The position numbers and the translations under genes were made by a program. From Theristus sp. LFF4_11 (taxonomy: Eukaryota > Nematoda > Chromadorea > Monhysterida > Xyalidae), in contig JASANC010001169.1 in the NCBI GenBank assembly GCA_030248135.1, positions 1 to 64,000 on the forward strand: 64,000 bases of DNA. The letters are read 5' to 3'. Below the pieces are notes generated by a model that searched no databases, had not been told where the DNA came from, and worked only from the letters and a program-made list of their open reading frames with translations. Positions 11,078-22,900 of this stretch are shown one piece after another. Numbering within the stretch: position 1 is the stretch's first letter; the number at the start of each line of letters is the position of its first letter.

Positions 11078-12149
11078 CGCCCCCGCACAAAAAAATTTCG
11101 AATCTATCTCTATCATACAAGTTTTTTCGGCTCAGCTATTATCTATCTAAAAAAAAGTTCTCAGCCAACTATTTATGTAAAAATTTTTGTGTGTCTTCGA
11201 AGACATAAAATGAGTCAATTTTTGACTAAATTTTTGCTTTTTTTGCTTTTTTGCTCGTAATTCTCAAAAATTTCGCTAATTTTAGGTAAAATACGCGTTT
11301 ATATTTGATTTGTGGTGTATTTTCAGCATTATTTTGTTTTTATAGTATTTTAGCGTTTTAGCTGTCTATCTATCAAATTTCAAAGTAGAGATGTCAAGAA
11401 AAAAAAATTTCTATTTTTTTTCTTTTTTTTGAAAAAAAATTTTTTTTTTTTTTTTTTTTTTGGGGGGGGGGCCCATTTTCCCACCGACGACATCACGTCT
11501 CGTGTTTTGCCTCTCAATTCACCTCAAATAACATGGAAACAAGTTCCACAACAAACCGGTGTGATCGTGATCATGCTGACGACACGAGGCGAAACAGCAA
11601 CGAGCAACCAACGAAGTTACGCTTGCAGTGGCAGACAGTGCAATTTCCACCTTTCGAGATCCTGAAAAACGATGCGTAAATGTGAGTTCTCTGCTTCTAT
11701 CTCACCTTAGCGACATCGGAATTTGTTGAACTAGCCTTTGCGACGCTCAAGTACTTCAATGCGCGAGTCGATCATCACTCACCAACGCTGAAAACAGTCG
11801 ATAAATCAATCCAGAATACCACCTGCAGCGTTGAAGACTAAGTGACAAGGTAAAGTCAAAGAAAATTTTTGTTGAACTTTCGAAAAATTATGCCAAAAAC
11901 GGCATTTTCAGGGCACATTAAAGAAAAAAATTCAAAAATTTTTAATAAAAAAATGAAAAATGCTCATTTTTTTACTTTTTTTGAATTAAAAAAAAATTTT
12001 TTGACCCTTACATCTCTACCCCCAAGACACATGCCCCCCTCCCGCGGCCCACCCCCAAAATTTTCCAGCTATCTATCAATCTGGAAAATTTGCTCCAGCT
12101 ATCCATATCGGCCCCCCTCCCCCAACCCCTCGGCTCTAGAACAACTATG
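11078..12149. mobile_element. Family C element, copy 4, with family A copy 3 inside
   Basis: Family C sequence ends in AACAACTATG at 12149. It is split at 11386-12018 by a family A copy (TAGAGATGTCAAG to TTACATCTCTA). The family A flanks TTTCAAAG and CCCCCAAG are not a clean duplication, so that copy may have been rearranged. Confidence 0.7.
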
Positions 12150-12262
12150 CCTAGGTAGACAGACAAGTACAGACAGACTACAGAGGTACAAATCGCTGGA
12201 AAACATATCAATTATTTCAGTTTAACTAGCACAACAGCCGTCAACAAAGCAACTTAGCAACA

Positions 12263-13839
12263 ATGTCGCACGAAGGAATGTCGGAAAATGACAGACGGTC
12301 GGCGGACTTGCGGTTAACGACCGAGATAAAACAGCGAATAATGAAAAGTTCAGAGAAGATTCACAAACTGCTCGGCAACGATAGTGAACCGCAAACGCGA
12401 CGGCGCTCAACGGAGACGAACAACGAAGAGAAGGTGGCGAAAGTGATCGCTGAATTGGACGCCATCGAGGTTCACTTGGACGCGTTGAAGGAGACGAAAA
12501 TTGGTTTGTTGGTGCATAAACTGGCGAAGAAATATCGCGGCAACGAGTCGCTGCATAAACGCATAAACCGTCTGATTGATAAATGGAAGAGTGTCGCGAA
12601 GAGCGAGCACGTACAGCAGCTGCGTCGCAAACGCACGTCAACCGCAAGCTTCAGCGACACGAGCAGCAATCAAACGCCGTCGCCGACTGCTCCGGCGAAA
12701 CGTTCAAGTCAATGATTTATTTCTCGCTTTTTTTACCGTTCTTTCTTTACAATTCAAGAATGTCATTGTCCATTGAAAAGCAGAGTCGCACAAAATTGAA
12801 TGAATGGCGTGCTTCAGGAATAAATAGAACGGCCGACAACGGCTGATGTTTTGCTGTACAGGGTCAGCAGCGAGCGAGTCCGGCCAATCGGTTGCCGGCT
12901 CGTCCACTGCCAACGACGATTCGACGCTAGAAGACGACGAAGATGTGATTGAGCCGGAGAACGACGTTCGCGCGAAGGGCGTCGATCTGCTGGAGCGAGC
13001 GCTGCGCACCGATCTGCCCGTCGATTCGCCTGTCGCTGGTGCTGCTACCGGCTCAGGCTCGCCAAACCCGCGTCACGTCGCGCTACGCATCGAGCTGGCC
13101 GTCTACAACGAGCACAAGCGAGAACTGACGAGCGCGTATCGCGCGCGCATACGAACACTGGTGTTCAACATCAAACAGGCCGAGAACAAGGCGCTCAGGC
13201 GGAAATGCCTGAACGGACAGCTGCGGCCGAGAGATGTGCGTTTGTTGTCGTTGTTTCAGTCAAAGTCAAACTGCAAAACAACTTCAGTATGCGCATTCTG
13301 GTATTTGAATCTGGTTTGCTGACTGGTTTCATTGAGTTGGAGTTGGTTGGTTGAACTTATTCGTGAGCCAAATTTAAAACCAGCCAGCCAGCTTTTTGTC
13401 ATGTTCTCTGGCGACTTGACTGTTGTACGCGTCATCAGACCGGATGCCCGCTCTTGCCGACTCAGACATGAGCAATTGCACAAACATGCGTGTTGTTTCT
13501 GCTGCTGCAGGTGGCGACAATGACCGTGGAGCAGCTCGCGTGTGCGCGCGTGCGTCGCCTACGCCGATCGATTGAGCACGGCGACAAACAGATGCGTCCT
13601 GGGCCCGATGCGGCACCCGGTCGGGAGAACAACAATTGAAGTGGCAATCATCATTATTACAAACAATGCTTAAACGAACCACCTAAGATCTCTCTGCTCA
13701 CTGATTCAGATGCAGCGAGTGCAAGGAGCGCGACACGACGTACACACTGTCGCAGGAGCGCGTGAACGGTGAGTACGAGCCAGTCGAAGTAACGCTGTTA
13801 CTCTGCAACAAATGTGGCAATCGATGGAAATCGTTTTGA
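12263..13839 (+). CDS. TFIIS-like transcription elongation factor, possibly defective
   Basis: The start ATG is at 12263. Exon 1 (to 12707, or 12701) encodes a TFIIS N-terminal (LW) domain with ETKIGLLVHKLAKKYRG and LIDKWKSVA. Exon 2 (12862-13235) carries an acidic serine linker and the central Pol II-binding domain (YRARIRTLVFNIKQAENKAL, RKCLNGQLRP). Exon 3 (from 13511) continues with MTVEQLACARVRRLRRSI. The last exon (13710-13839) holds a four-cysteine zinc ribbon, CSEC...CNKCGNRWK. TFIIS rescues backtracked RNA polymerase II through the acidic hairpin RSADEP of that ribbon; here the hairpin reads RVNGEYEP. No GT donor after exon 3 has the phase that the zinc-ribbon exon needs; the best candidate (CCCG|GT at 13619) is one base off. 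This is either a non-functional or divergent paralogue, or there is a one-base assembly error. Family assignment is secure; integrity is not. Confidence 0.75.
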
Positions 13840-14851
13840 TGTCTCTCTTCTGTTGCATTTTTTTGTTTTTCTGTTGTTTGATTCGTGCGTTCGAAACTCG
13901 GATCAGCTGATGTTGATTGGATATTTATGGCTCGGTATCGGTACGTGCTATGTTTCGGGTTTTGTTTCCGTGTTGGGGCTGATTGCGTGTTGGGGCTGAT
14001 TGCATTGTTTATAAACAAGTGTTTGAATCTATATTGGTGTTTTTTTTAAATTTATGCTGCCAAACGACTGTTGAATTCACAAGTTCCTGTTTTTCTTCGA
14101 TTTTTTCGGTCATTCCGACAACTGCAAACCGCGGCTTAAACTGAAATTTTATGACCAACAAAATCAACGCAATTACTCACAATTGTCCAAACCCATAGTT
14201 TTTGTTTCAAATTTGACAGGGGTGTTCGCATGGTGTTGTACAATGTTTTCTTTTGGTTCTGCGACTCAATGCGCACGTAGATCTGAGTTTAGCTTCATGT
14301 ATACGCTGTGATTCAAAACTGTTGAGTTGACTCGAGTCTCTGAGGTAGTACCAACCAAGTCATTCATTTGGTAAATTCGATTGATTTGAATCACCGCATC
14401 AAAAAAGAAAACGTTTTTTTCACTTGCTGCAAATGCACGGAGTCGCAAAACCAAAAAGTTGATAATACACCATTTCTAACAAGAGTGTTTATAATTCACC
14501 ATCAGATTACGAAAAACACATCCAAACGAATGGACTGAATGGACGAATGGACTTTTTGTTTGGTGCCCATTATCTACTGTGTTCTTCGTGTATGAAAATG
14601 TTCAAAGTTTGCTGAAGATGTGCATCTGATGTTTTGCGATTGATCTGCGTTTGTAACACTGTGTATTCAGGTCCTCCACTTTATGATCTATTGTGCTTTT
14701 TTCGGCAAATCAACTCTAGCTGGTCATAAAAAATGCTAGGCGCACTTTCGTGCTGATACGTGATAATTTTTTAGTTCCGAAATGTTAGTTTTGAATTGCT
14801 TCTTTAAAAAATCAAATCGATTTTTCACACACTACAGTCTAAAGCGGCATT

Positions 14852-14931
14852 CATAAAGCAGTATTTGGTGACGCGTAGCTGTATCAAAACATAGCTACGC
14901 GGTCACTACATATTGCTTCATGAATACCTCT
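14852..14931. repeat. Short foldback element (GCATTCATAAAGCAGTAT family)
   Basis: An imperfect 80-bp palindrome. GCATTCATAAAGCAGTATTT at the left pairs with ATATTGCTTCATGAATACC at the right, and GTGACGCGTAGCT pairs with AGCTACGCGGTCAC. A diverged relative lies at 27971-28056 in an MTMR intron. Confidence 0.65.
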
Positions 14932-14933
14932 TA

Positions 14934-15060
14934 ACTCTATAACATATCCAACGGTCTGATTGGTTGATACATGCATTCTGTGCATGGATTGATAGAGGCA
15001 GAATGCATGCACGCATCACGTGATCGCCAACCAATCAGCTAGTTGGACTTGTTATAGAGT
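14934..15060. repeat. Short foldback MITE (ACTCTATAACA family), copy 1
   Basis: ACTCTATAACATATCCAAC at the left is matched by the inverted GTTGGACTTGTTATAGAGT at the right. A second copy lies at 30051-30184. Confidence 0.7.
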
Positions 15061-15713
15061 AGGCTGTACAATGCGCAACCGTGTTTCACTCACTTCAGGT
15101 CAACAGAATATGGACATTTCGTTTCACGATTTTCGTTCCATTAATTTATGTTGAGTTCTTCATTCCTAATTAAAAAATCGTGCACACTCCGAGAGAGCAC
15201 TGTGGTCAACTTTTCGTTTTTTTTGTTGTGGTGGGCTGATAAAGTCAGTTGACTTCTGTAGCTTTTGATTTTTTCAAATCTTCTTTGTCGAAATTGATTT
15301 TGTTGAAGTTGATAGAATTGTGGCATTTTTTGATGTACTTCAACATTGTTGTTTCATTTTTCACCATAAGTTCAAAAATATTTACACATTGCTTTCTTCA
15401 ACGTTTTTTTAAAGATGTGTGATTGGTTTATTGTTGGTTCAACCAATCATATTATCATAATCGTATTGGCAGATTAAAAAAGTATTCATTTGAAGCATAC
15501 CGCTAGTTTATAAGAAATAAAACATTATCGTCGTTGTGTTGAAGTGTTTCAGCATTATTACCTCAGGGTGTCAGTATCCTGTTGTCAATCACATTCATTT
15601 GACAAGCATATTTTTTGATCGGCCGTGTTTTGCCCATGACACTTAACCGGTTTCGGTGCCTGTTGCGCTCAATGCACACCGTGCGGTGTTACAGAAACGC
15701 GAGCAGTTCCATC

Positions 15714-17809
15714 ATGGCGGATGATTTGGCGCACAGCTTGGAAGAGTACCGCACGCAACTGCAGCAGGTGCGTCGACACATTTAGTATCATTTGATTTTG
15801 AATTGCAATTGATGATGTGATATTCCTCAACATAGATGCTAATGCCCGGTAGACCGCTAGTGTTCGGCTTAATTTCTCTGAGAAACTGCTGAAATCGGGG
15901 CGCCGAGTTGAATGCTGTAAGGTTGGACTTGCGCAGCAGAGTACACGGTCTTCTGAGTGCGACATTCACCAACCCTAAATATTAACTGTTATCTGGTGAA
16001 CTTACAGTTCTGTTTATGTTCACTTCTAGTCTACTTTAAGTATATCACTTCCAGTGAACGGTTCGCGGGGGCAGCATTATTCCATGGCGGTGTCCATAAC
16101 TTCCGTTCATCCCTTGTAGTGTGACTCATGGTGTGAACGGGCGACTGACGCAACGGCAAAACACCCGTTTCAGGTGGAAGCAGCGCTGCTGGCCGAGCCG
16201 GGCAATGCGGAGTTGCAGAAGCTGAAAGTCGATCTCGAGGAGGTGATCGCGTTGACGGCGGACTTGATGGGCACCGAAAAGTCGTCGCACCCGGCGACTG
16301 AACCAAAATCAAAGCAGAAACCGGCTGACGGCGTCGTGAAAAGGCAGGAGGAGCCAGCGGCGGCCGGCAGTGAGGCCGAGTCGGACGACTCTGACGTGCA
16401 GCCGCACACGTCGACGCAGAGCAGTGTTGCTTGGAAGGTAAAGCTGCTTTCGTATACCCACCCGTGCGTGGTAAAACGGTGGTAACTGGCGGGGTCATGC
16501 GCAGTGGGCCACGCCGTTGCGTGGTTGCTTGGGCAGTTCGTTGCAACATTAAATGGTTGATGAAAGCGCACGCATGCACGGCAGCTGGTTATGCCTGTTC
16601 GGAAGCACAAATTGGAACAGCAACGGCCGTTCGGAACAGCTGCCAGGTTGTCTCAGTTGAACAAATCCATATTTATCAACCGATTTTCAAAACATGAAAA
16701 CAACAATTTGCATAAACAGTTCCGCTTCGCGCAACATTGTCAACCACACAGCGCTTTGTTTCAGCAAATATCGCCTACCTACCAGGTTACCTAACTTGTT
16801 TGGCCACCTACCACCAGGCTTTTTTGGCCGACTTGAATTCCTACCAGGAACAAAAGCTTTCGATAATGAATAAGCCGCCTGTCTGATAAGACTTCTTGTT
16901 TCAGTATGCATGCATCATCATTGTTCTGGTTGGTAACAGAAGCATCAGTGGTATATTTTTTGAAGAACAACGGACATGTGTTTTCAGGCGGGCGACAAAT
17001 GTCTGGCGTTCTCGACGGTGTCCAAGGCTTATTACGAGGCTGTGATTGAAGACATACTCGATGACACTGCCATTGTGAACTTCACAGGTAGTCAGATGAG
17101 ATGCCATGATGTGACGGCATTTTGTGTCTTTCTTGAGATGCAACGACATGTTGCCATTTTGACAACACACTCAATTGGTGTTGTTGTGGTCAACCACCAC
17201 CATTGTTGTTTTCTTCCGCTCCAGATCACTGTTTGTTTGTTTGTTTTTTGCTCAGCTCACAGCCAACAATCAGCGGAAGTGTGTCGTTTATCGGACCTGA
17301 AATCAGTGAGCACAATCATGGACATGGCCGGTCACAAGCGTGAAATGGACAAATCAAAGAGCTCAATGGCGCGCAAGCTCGAGTGGCAAGCCGAACGCGA
17401 ACGCCGAAAGAAACGCCAGCAGAAAAAGAAGGAGCGACTCGAGAAAATGGTGCAGACGAAAGAGGCCGAGAAGAAAAAGTGGAAGGACTTCAGTGCGAAG
17501 GCGACGTCGAAATCGTACAAGGTCAGTGTGGAGTGGACGAAATTACGTACATCGTCTTTCGGGTTTTTAAACCTAAATAAAAGTCTTCGACGCCTAAACA
17601 TCTAGATGACGCTTCGGATTTCAAGGGACACCAACGATCATCTCATTGCCTTTGTGTTGCAGGGTATGAAAAAGGCAAAGTCGATTTTTGCGTCCCCTGA
17701 AGGTCCCGGTGGTCGAGTGGGCGTCAGCGGGCAAACGGGTGACCCACGGCGGGCGACACGAAAGCAACCGGCCTACATCTATGGAAAGGGAATGGAGTCG
17801 TTGTTTTGA
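15714..17809 (+). CDS. SMNDC1: Survival motor neuron domain-containing protein 1 (SPF30)
   Basis: Five coding exons (15714-15767, 16174-16437, 16988-17087, 17256-17521, 17663-17809) join in phase to 276 residues; the vertebrate protein is about 238. SPF30 is a Tudor-domain splicing factor needed for assembly of the U4/U6.U5 tri-snRNP into the spliceosome. The N-terminus MADDLAHSLEEYRTQLQQ and the following VEAAL...LQKLKVDLEEVIALT match the family coiled coil. The Tudor domain spans exons 3-4 (AGDKCLAFS, YYEAVIEDI, TAIVNF). A basic helix rich in lysine and glutamate follows, then the conserved tail KSIFASPEGPGGRVGV. Exon 2 has a longer acidic, alanine-rich linker than vertebrates. Splice sites are canonical. 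The call is secure. Confidence 0.95.
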
Positions 17810-18816
17810 TACTTGTGTGCTTGCTTTGTTATGGACCTCTCGTTGTTATGGAACGTTTTCTGTGAAACGAACAAGTCAACGTCAGCTCGATTCGATGTTG
17901 ACACGAAGAGCAACTTTTATTATTACGTTTTCTGTTTTTTTATATCCGTGTGAAATGATATGAGCGTTTTGTGCGTCATTTCGATGAAACTGACTGTGTA
18001 AATTTGTCGTTTGCTTGTTTGCTGGACCAGAAAAAGAAAGAAAAGCAGCTTATTGCGACGTAGGGTTTTGGTGAAAGCGCGTTTGCGTTATGTTGCATGT
18101 TTTTCAAACATGCGCACACAGACACACGTGTTTTATTATTTTGCACTTTGCCGTCTCATTTTTTTGTTGAAAAAATATCTGTTCCGTTTATTTGTTTGTC
18201 CTCTTTCACTCCCACGGTCGAGGCAGCCAACAACCAGCCGACATTGACAGCATTGAACGTCTGATTGAAAAAAAATGTATTTGCGTGGCGGGCAACGAGG
18301 AGGCTCAGCTGAGTACTTGAGTTGCGTTGGAATGGTTTGCTGATGGGGGTACGGTAACTCGTGAACGTTTCTGCCAAAGAAAGGTTAGCGTTTTTTATGG
18401 TTTTGTCCTCGCCTCTTTCGGTCTATGCTATGTGTGTATTAAATAGTCTACAGTGTGTAATAGTTTAGTTGCCCTATCATATTCCATGCGCGGCGGAAAG
18501 GCGAGTGTTGGCCCCAGTTCAGAATTGCTCCATTTTCATTTCACCTGTTTCTTGGTTTGTTTGATCAATTTTTTGCTCTTGAAACGTGTGTTATAGTTAT
18601 CATCAATGTTGCATCGTTACAATTACATCGTTACATCGTTACATCGTTTGCCTCTTCAGGGTTTTTGTCCCTCCCCTCGTTACGTTTCAAGCAATGTTTT
18701 CATTTCCATTTCTTTCCTTCAAATTGATGCGGATTGTGATACAGTACTGGGAAGCGTCCACCGAAAGCTCGAACATTGCTCACCTGGTATTTTGTGTTAG
18801 ATAAACTACTGTCAAG
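17810..18816. other. Intergenic region downstream of SMNDC1
   Basis: T-rich 3' flank of SMNDC1. No exon or repeat copy recognised up to the family B element. CTGTCAAG at 18809-18816 is its left flank. Confidence 0.5.
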
Positions 18817-19409
18817 TAAAGTTGTTAAAAAAACCAAAAATCGTCATTTTGTTTTCATTTTTTTTAATTTGGAAAACAAAGTTTGTGCCAAATCAAGAGC
18901 CACATTTGATGTGCAAACGCCTGCCGAATGACTCCCATATGGCGGCACTTTCAATATTTTGTTTCGGTGACTCCATTTGGCATATTTACCCCTTTTCCTA
19001 CACGACACGAAACGGCAAGCAAACAAAGTAGCGCTTGCAGACGGTACAGCTCGGACGGTCAGAATTCACAATGTGAAGTGAAATGTCACCTTGGCTCCAT
19101 CAGAATTATAAAGCCAAGTGTTGCGGTGCGGCTCTCAAAAACTTTATTCTACAAATTGTTCAAGCCTAAAATCAATCAATCGGTAAAACATTCCAAAATG
19201 GGAATGTTGGACCTTGGACCTGCTGACCGTTTTACAAGGTTTTACAAGGTTACATACTTGTCAAACAAGATTTTTGTTGGACTTTCCAAAAATTGTGTTA
19301 AAAATGACGTTTTCAGAGCATACTTGGGAAAAATCTCGAATACATCGGCATTTTTGGTTTTTTTTTTTGAATTTTTTAATCAAATTATGGTTTTTGTTTA
19401 ACAACCCTT
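18817..19409. mobile_element. hAT-like MITE, family B, copy 3 (diverged)
   Basis: Starts TAAAGTTGTTAAAAAAACC and ends GTTTAACAACCCTT, the family B ends with substitutions. Flanks CTGTCAAG (18809-18816) and CGATCAAG (19410-19417) agree at 6 of 8 bases. The interior aligns with B1 and B2 (GTGCCAAATCA, GCGCTTGCAGACGG), with deletions. It is an older copy than B1 and B2. Confidence 0.75.
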
Positions 19410-19950
19410 CGATCAAGTTTGAAAAAGCAAAAGGCATTCCATATTGTCTGCTTTTTTCTTACCGTATTTGCTCACAGTAATATGCACATTTTGAAACAAA
19501 ACTTCAACTTATTTTTTTCCTAAGTAGGATGATTATTCTTCGATGAAGTTTTCCCGTTCTGGAATAGTACAAGCAATGTCGATAAAGTATCGGTGTTAAG
19601 TGCAGGTGAACTGACGCTAAATTAGTGCTTGCCGTTGGTGCCGCAAGAAACACAAAACCTCTCTTCCGACCCAACTAACACACCCGCCCTCCTTTGGTGC
19701 CCTGTCCCTGTGTCCCTTTTTTAAGTATTTCCGACATCGGTCACTAACTGAACATTTTGTTTCAGCATAACATAATTGTTAATAGTACACCACAAATGAA
19801 TGTCCAACATTCCTTTTACAGACGTGGAAAAACCAATCCGTAACGTATTGTTCACTTGAAGAGACCTGATATGACGTAATAAACATGCGTCCGTGCTTAT
19901 TAAACTGACGAAACCAGTGACGACACAACACACCCATTTCACCGAACAAC
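19410..19950. other. Intergenic region and presumed promoter/5' UTR of the myotubularin gene
   Basis: No coding exon or repeat copy recognised between the family B element and the ATG at 19951, apart from the element's right flank CGATCAAG at 19410-19417. Confidence 0.45.
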
Positions 19951-22900
19951 ATGCCGTCCGTCTCGATGGCGATCCCGGCAACTGACAGTCAACTGACGAC
20001 TGCGTCCGAGGACGGCGGTGGCAGTGGCGCCTCGTTGCCACCTGGCAGCCTCGAGCACCTGCACACGCACGACGCATTCCCGCTGCGCAGTCCGAAGCAT
20101 ATCACCGTGCGTGCCGACTCGCCCACGCCGACCGGTATGTCGCGTGTGTGGGTGGGTGGGGGCGAGTTTTATGAAAGCTTAGTAGTCCAACAGTGCTACA
20201 CCACTAAAATCATGGACACATCAAAATTTCCGTTTTTATCACGCAAACTGATTAACACGCTGCTTGTGTCACCGAGGCATGTTGCCAGATTATCAGTTCC
20301 TTTAAACGGAGAAAACACCGTGACTTTAAACCGCGAGAACAGCATATGATACGGAAAACTACAGTTGGCTGGATGTTTGTTTGGAAAAATCCGGACGCCG
20401 CTTCTTCGGAACTTTATGTTGTTAATATCAGATAGTTGTTCTCAATAAATGAAATTTACATATTTCCACCAGGTGTTTGCACGACAGCACCATCGTCGTC
20501 AAGAGCGAGCACCGTTCCAGAAACGAACAGTTGCAACAGAACCAAACCATCATCAACCACAGTGATCAGTTCCTCCGAAACGGCCAGTTCGTCACGTGAC
20601 TCATCCACCGGCAGAAACCCGGCCGATGATTCTGGTGATGCTCATCAGCCGTCGTCATCATCAATCTGTACAAACAATCCCGACGGCACCGCAGTAAACG
20701 GCAGCACTCAAAACGCAACAACGGCAAACAGCACAACCGATTGCAGTGGCAATGTTGACGGTGACGCGAACGGCAGACGGTCAGAGGAGCGACAAACAGC
20801 GCACACGACACCAATGACGACAAAGCGAACAGACGCCGCCACCAGTAGCCAGCTGTCGGCGACGCCGCCATTCCGTCTGCTGCCGGGCGAATACGTCGCG
20901 AGCTACGGATCGATGCAGGACGACGGCGTCATCTACGTCACCAATTATCGGCTGTTCATTGTGCTCAGTCGTACGCTCGGATTCCACAACGTGCCGGTGC
21001 TGGCGATCGACACCGTCGAGGCACGCGACCTCTTCTCGTTGCTGATCGTGTGCAAGGATGGACGCATGTTCAAGTGAGTCGTTTCGTGGCTTGGTGATCG
21101 TGTTCACGGTTGTGCTGCTCGAAATGCGATAAACACTTCTCAGCCAAATTTTGGAAGAAATGTGTAGATACATGGTTGCGGTGTGCAGACGAACTGCAAA
21201 CTGCAAAACGTTTTGGAATTTCTGCATTCTGACATTTGGATCTCTAGCATGCCGATTGGTTGCATCGTGCTGGTTGGGTTGGGTCATACAGTAAACCTAA
21301 TTTTAAAGCAGCCAATCCGCTGATCACCTAAGATTGACAATTTGGGTGTAGTTGGTTTGTGGAAGGCTTTTAGATCGGTACACTTGCCGGTTTCGAATTA
21401 TTGTCTGTTTATCCGCCAATAAATCGTATCACCGTTTCTTGCAGAATCTGTGCTCAAAACAACCAAAGCTGTCTGATGTGGTACAAAGAGCTGACGGCCG
21501 CGGTGGCCGGCGCCCGTTCGATCGACGAGTTGTTCGCGTTTGCATTCTGCGCCTGGTGCAAAAGTGCCGCATCGTCGAAGCTCAGTCCAATCGGGCGTCT
21601 GTTAGTCGACTCAACGAAAAGCTCAATCGGCAGAACGCCCAGCGACGCGCTGGTCGAGGAGGAGTACAAACGGCTGGCGTTTGACCCGGCGAAATGGACG
21701 ATCGTTGATAATAACCAGGATTTTAGGTTGGTCGCGTTTCGTACACCACTCAGTTCGACGGTAGATCATTGATTGGATGCGGTAAAATATTTTACGCAAT
21801 TTGTACATTTTGCGTTTAAATCGAGCGATGCTAATATTGGTCCAATCAGTGAGCCCACTTCACGAGCAGCCAATCGATTGCCCATGAGTTACAGTCGCTC
21901 AATAAATTGTCTCTCTCAGTCAAATCAAGACAACTCGCATCAACAGCCGCTTCAGTTGATCACCAATGGTGCGGCCGCATTTCTTGCAGCCTCTGTCCGT
22001 CCTACCCGCGCAAGCTGATCCTGCCGTCGTCGGTCACCGCCACCGACATCGCCGAGAGCGCCAAGTTTCGCTTCTACGGGCGGATGCCGGCGGTGGTGTG
22101 GCGTCACGGACGCACGGGCGTCGTGCTGCTGCGCTCGGGACAGCCGGGTGTCGGCATACTCGGCTGGCGCTCGGAGAATGATGAGAAAATACTCGCTGCT
22201 GTGCTGGACGCGACCGCCGTGCAGACGGTCGTCGTGAACGCACAGCACACGGAGACGCACGCGCACGCGAAACACTGCCCGAATGGAGTCAACGGTTTGC
22301 GGAGATTCGTTCTTAGTTGCTACCCTCCCCTGGTTACGGAAATTTGAAGAAGCCAAACTTCGGTATTTGAGTAGATGCGTGTAGACGGCTAACCGACGCA
22401 AGAAGGAGACAGCTCTATCTCGTCTTGTGGGCACCAGTGATCCCAGCCTTCTCTCGGTTTCTGTGAACGCATTCACTGTTTTTCAGTGAACAGCGCAGTG
22501 CCAAACGCGTCATCAGGCGCGCAGAAGCGCATGCTGATCGTCGATGCTCGCTCGTACACGGCCGCGCTTGCGAATCGCGCAAAGGGCGGCGGCTTTGAAA
22601 GCGCTGGTAAGCTGAGCAGCCGCTTCTCATTTATGGGAGAGAAGCACAGTGTGAAACGGATTATTTGTTCGTTGCTTGCAGAATGCTACCAGCACTGCGA
22701 GGTGTTGTTCATGGGTCTCGCGAACATCCACAACATCCGAAACAGCTTCCAGCAGCTTCGCCAGCTGCTCTATCCGATGTCGACTGAGAGGTGTGCTTTT
22801 GTTTATGACTCGTTTTTGGATATCTCGCTTCCATTCATTTTTCAAGCTTATAATTCACAGCAAATATGACTGAGCTGTCCTATTGCAGCTGGCTGCAAGG

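Larger units (their letters stand above)
13840..15713. other. Intergenic region with two short foldback repeats
   Basis: T-rich non-coding sequence between the TFIIS-like gene and SMNDC1. No exon recognised. It contains a palindrome at 14852-14931 and a second at 14934-15060, both described separately. The 3' part presumably includes the SMNDC1 promoter. Confidence 0.5.

Noticed and set aside
3210..12149. CRISPR-like or bacterial mobile structure
   Set aside because: The repeats are irregular, inverted-ended and nested; the sequence is eukaryotic with spliced genes on both sides.
21952..22476. Long minus-strand frame opposite MTMR exon 4
   Set aside because: It is the antisense shadow of a GC-rich conserved exon.
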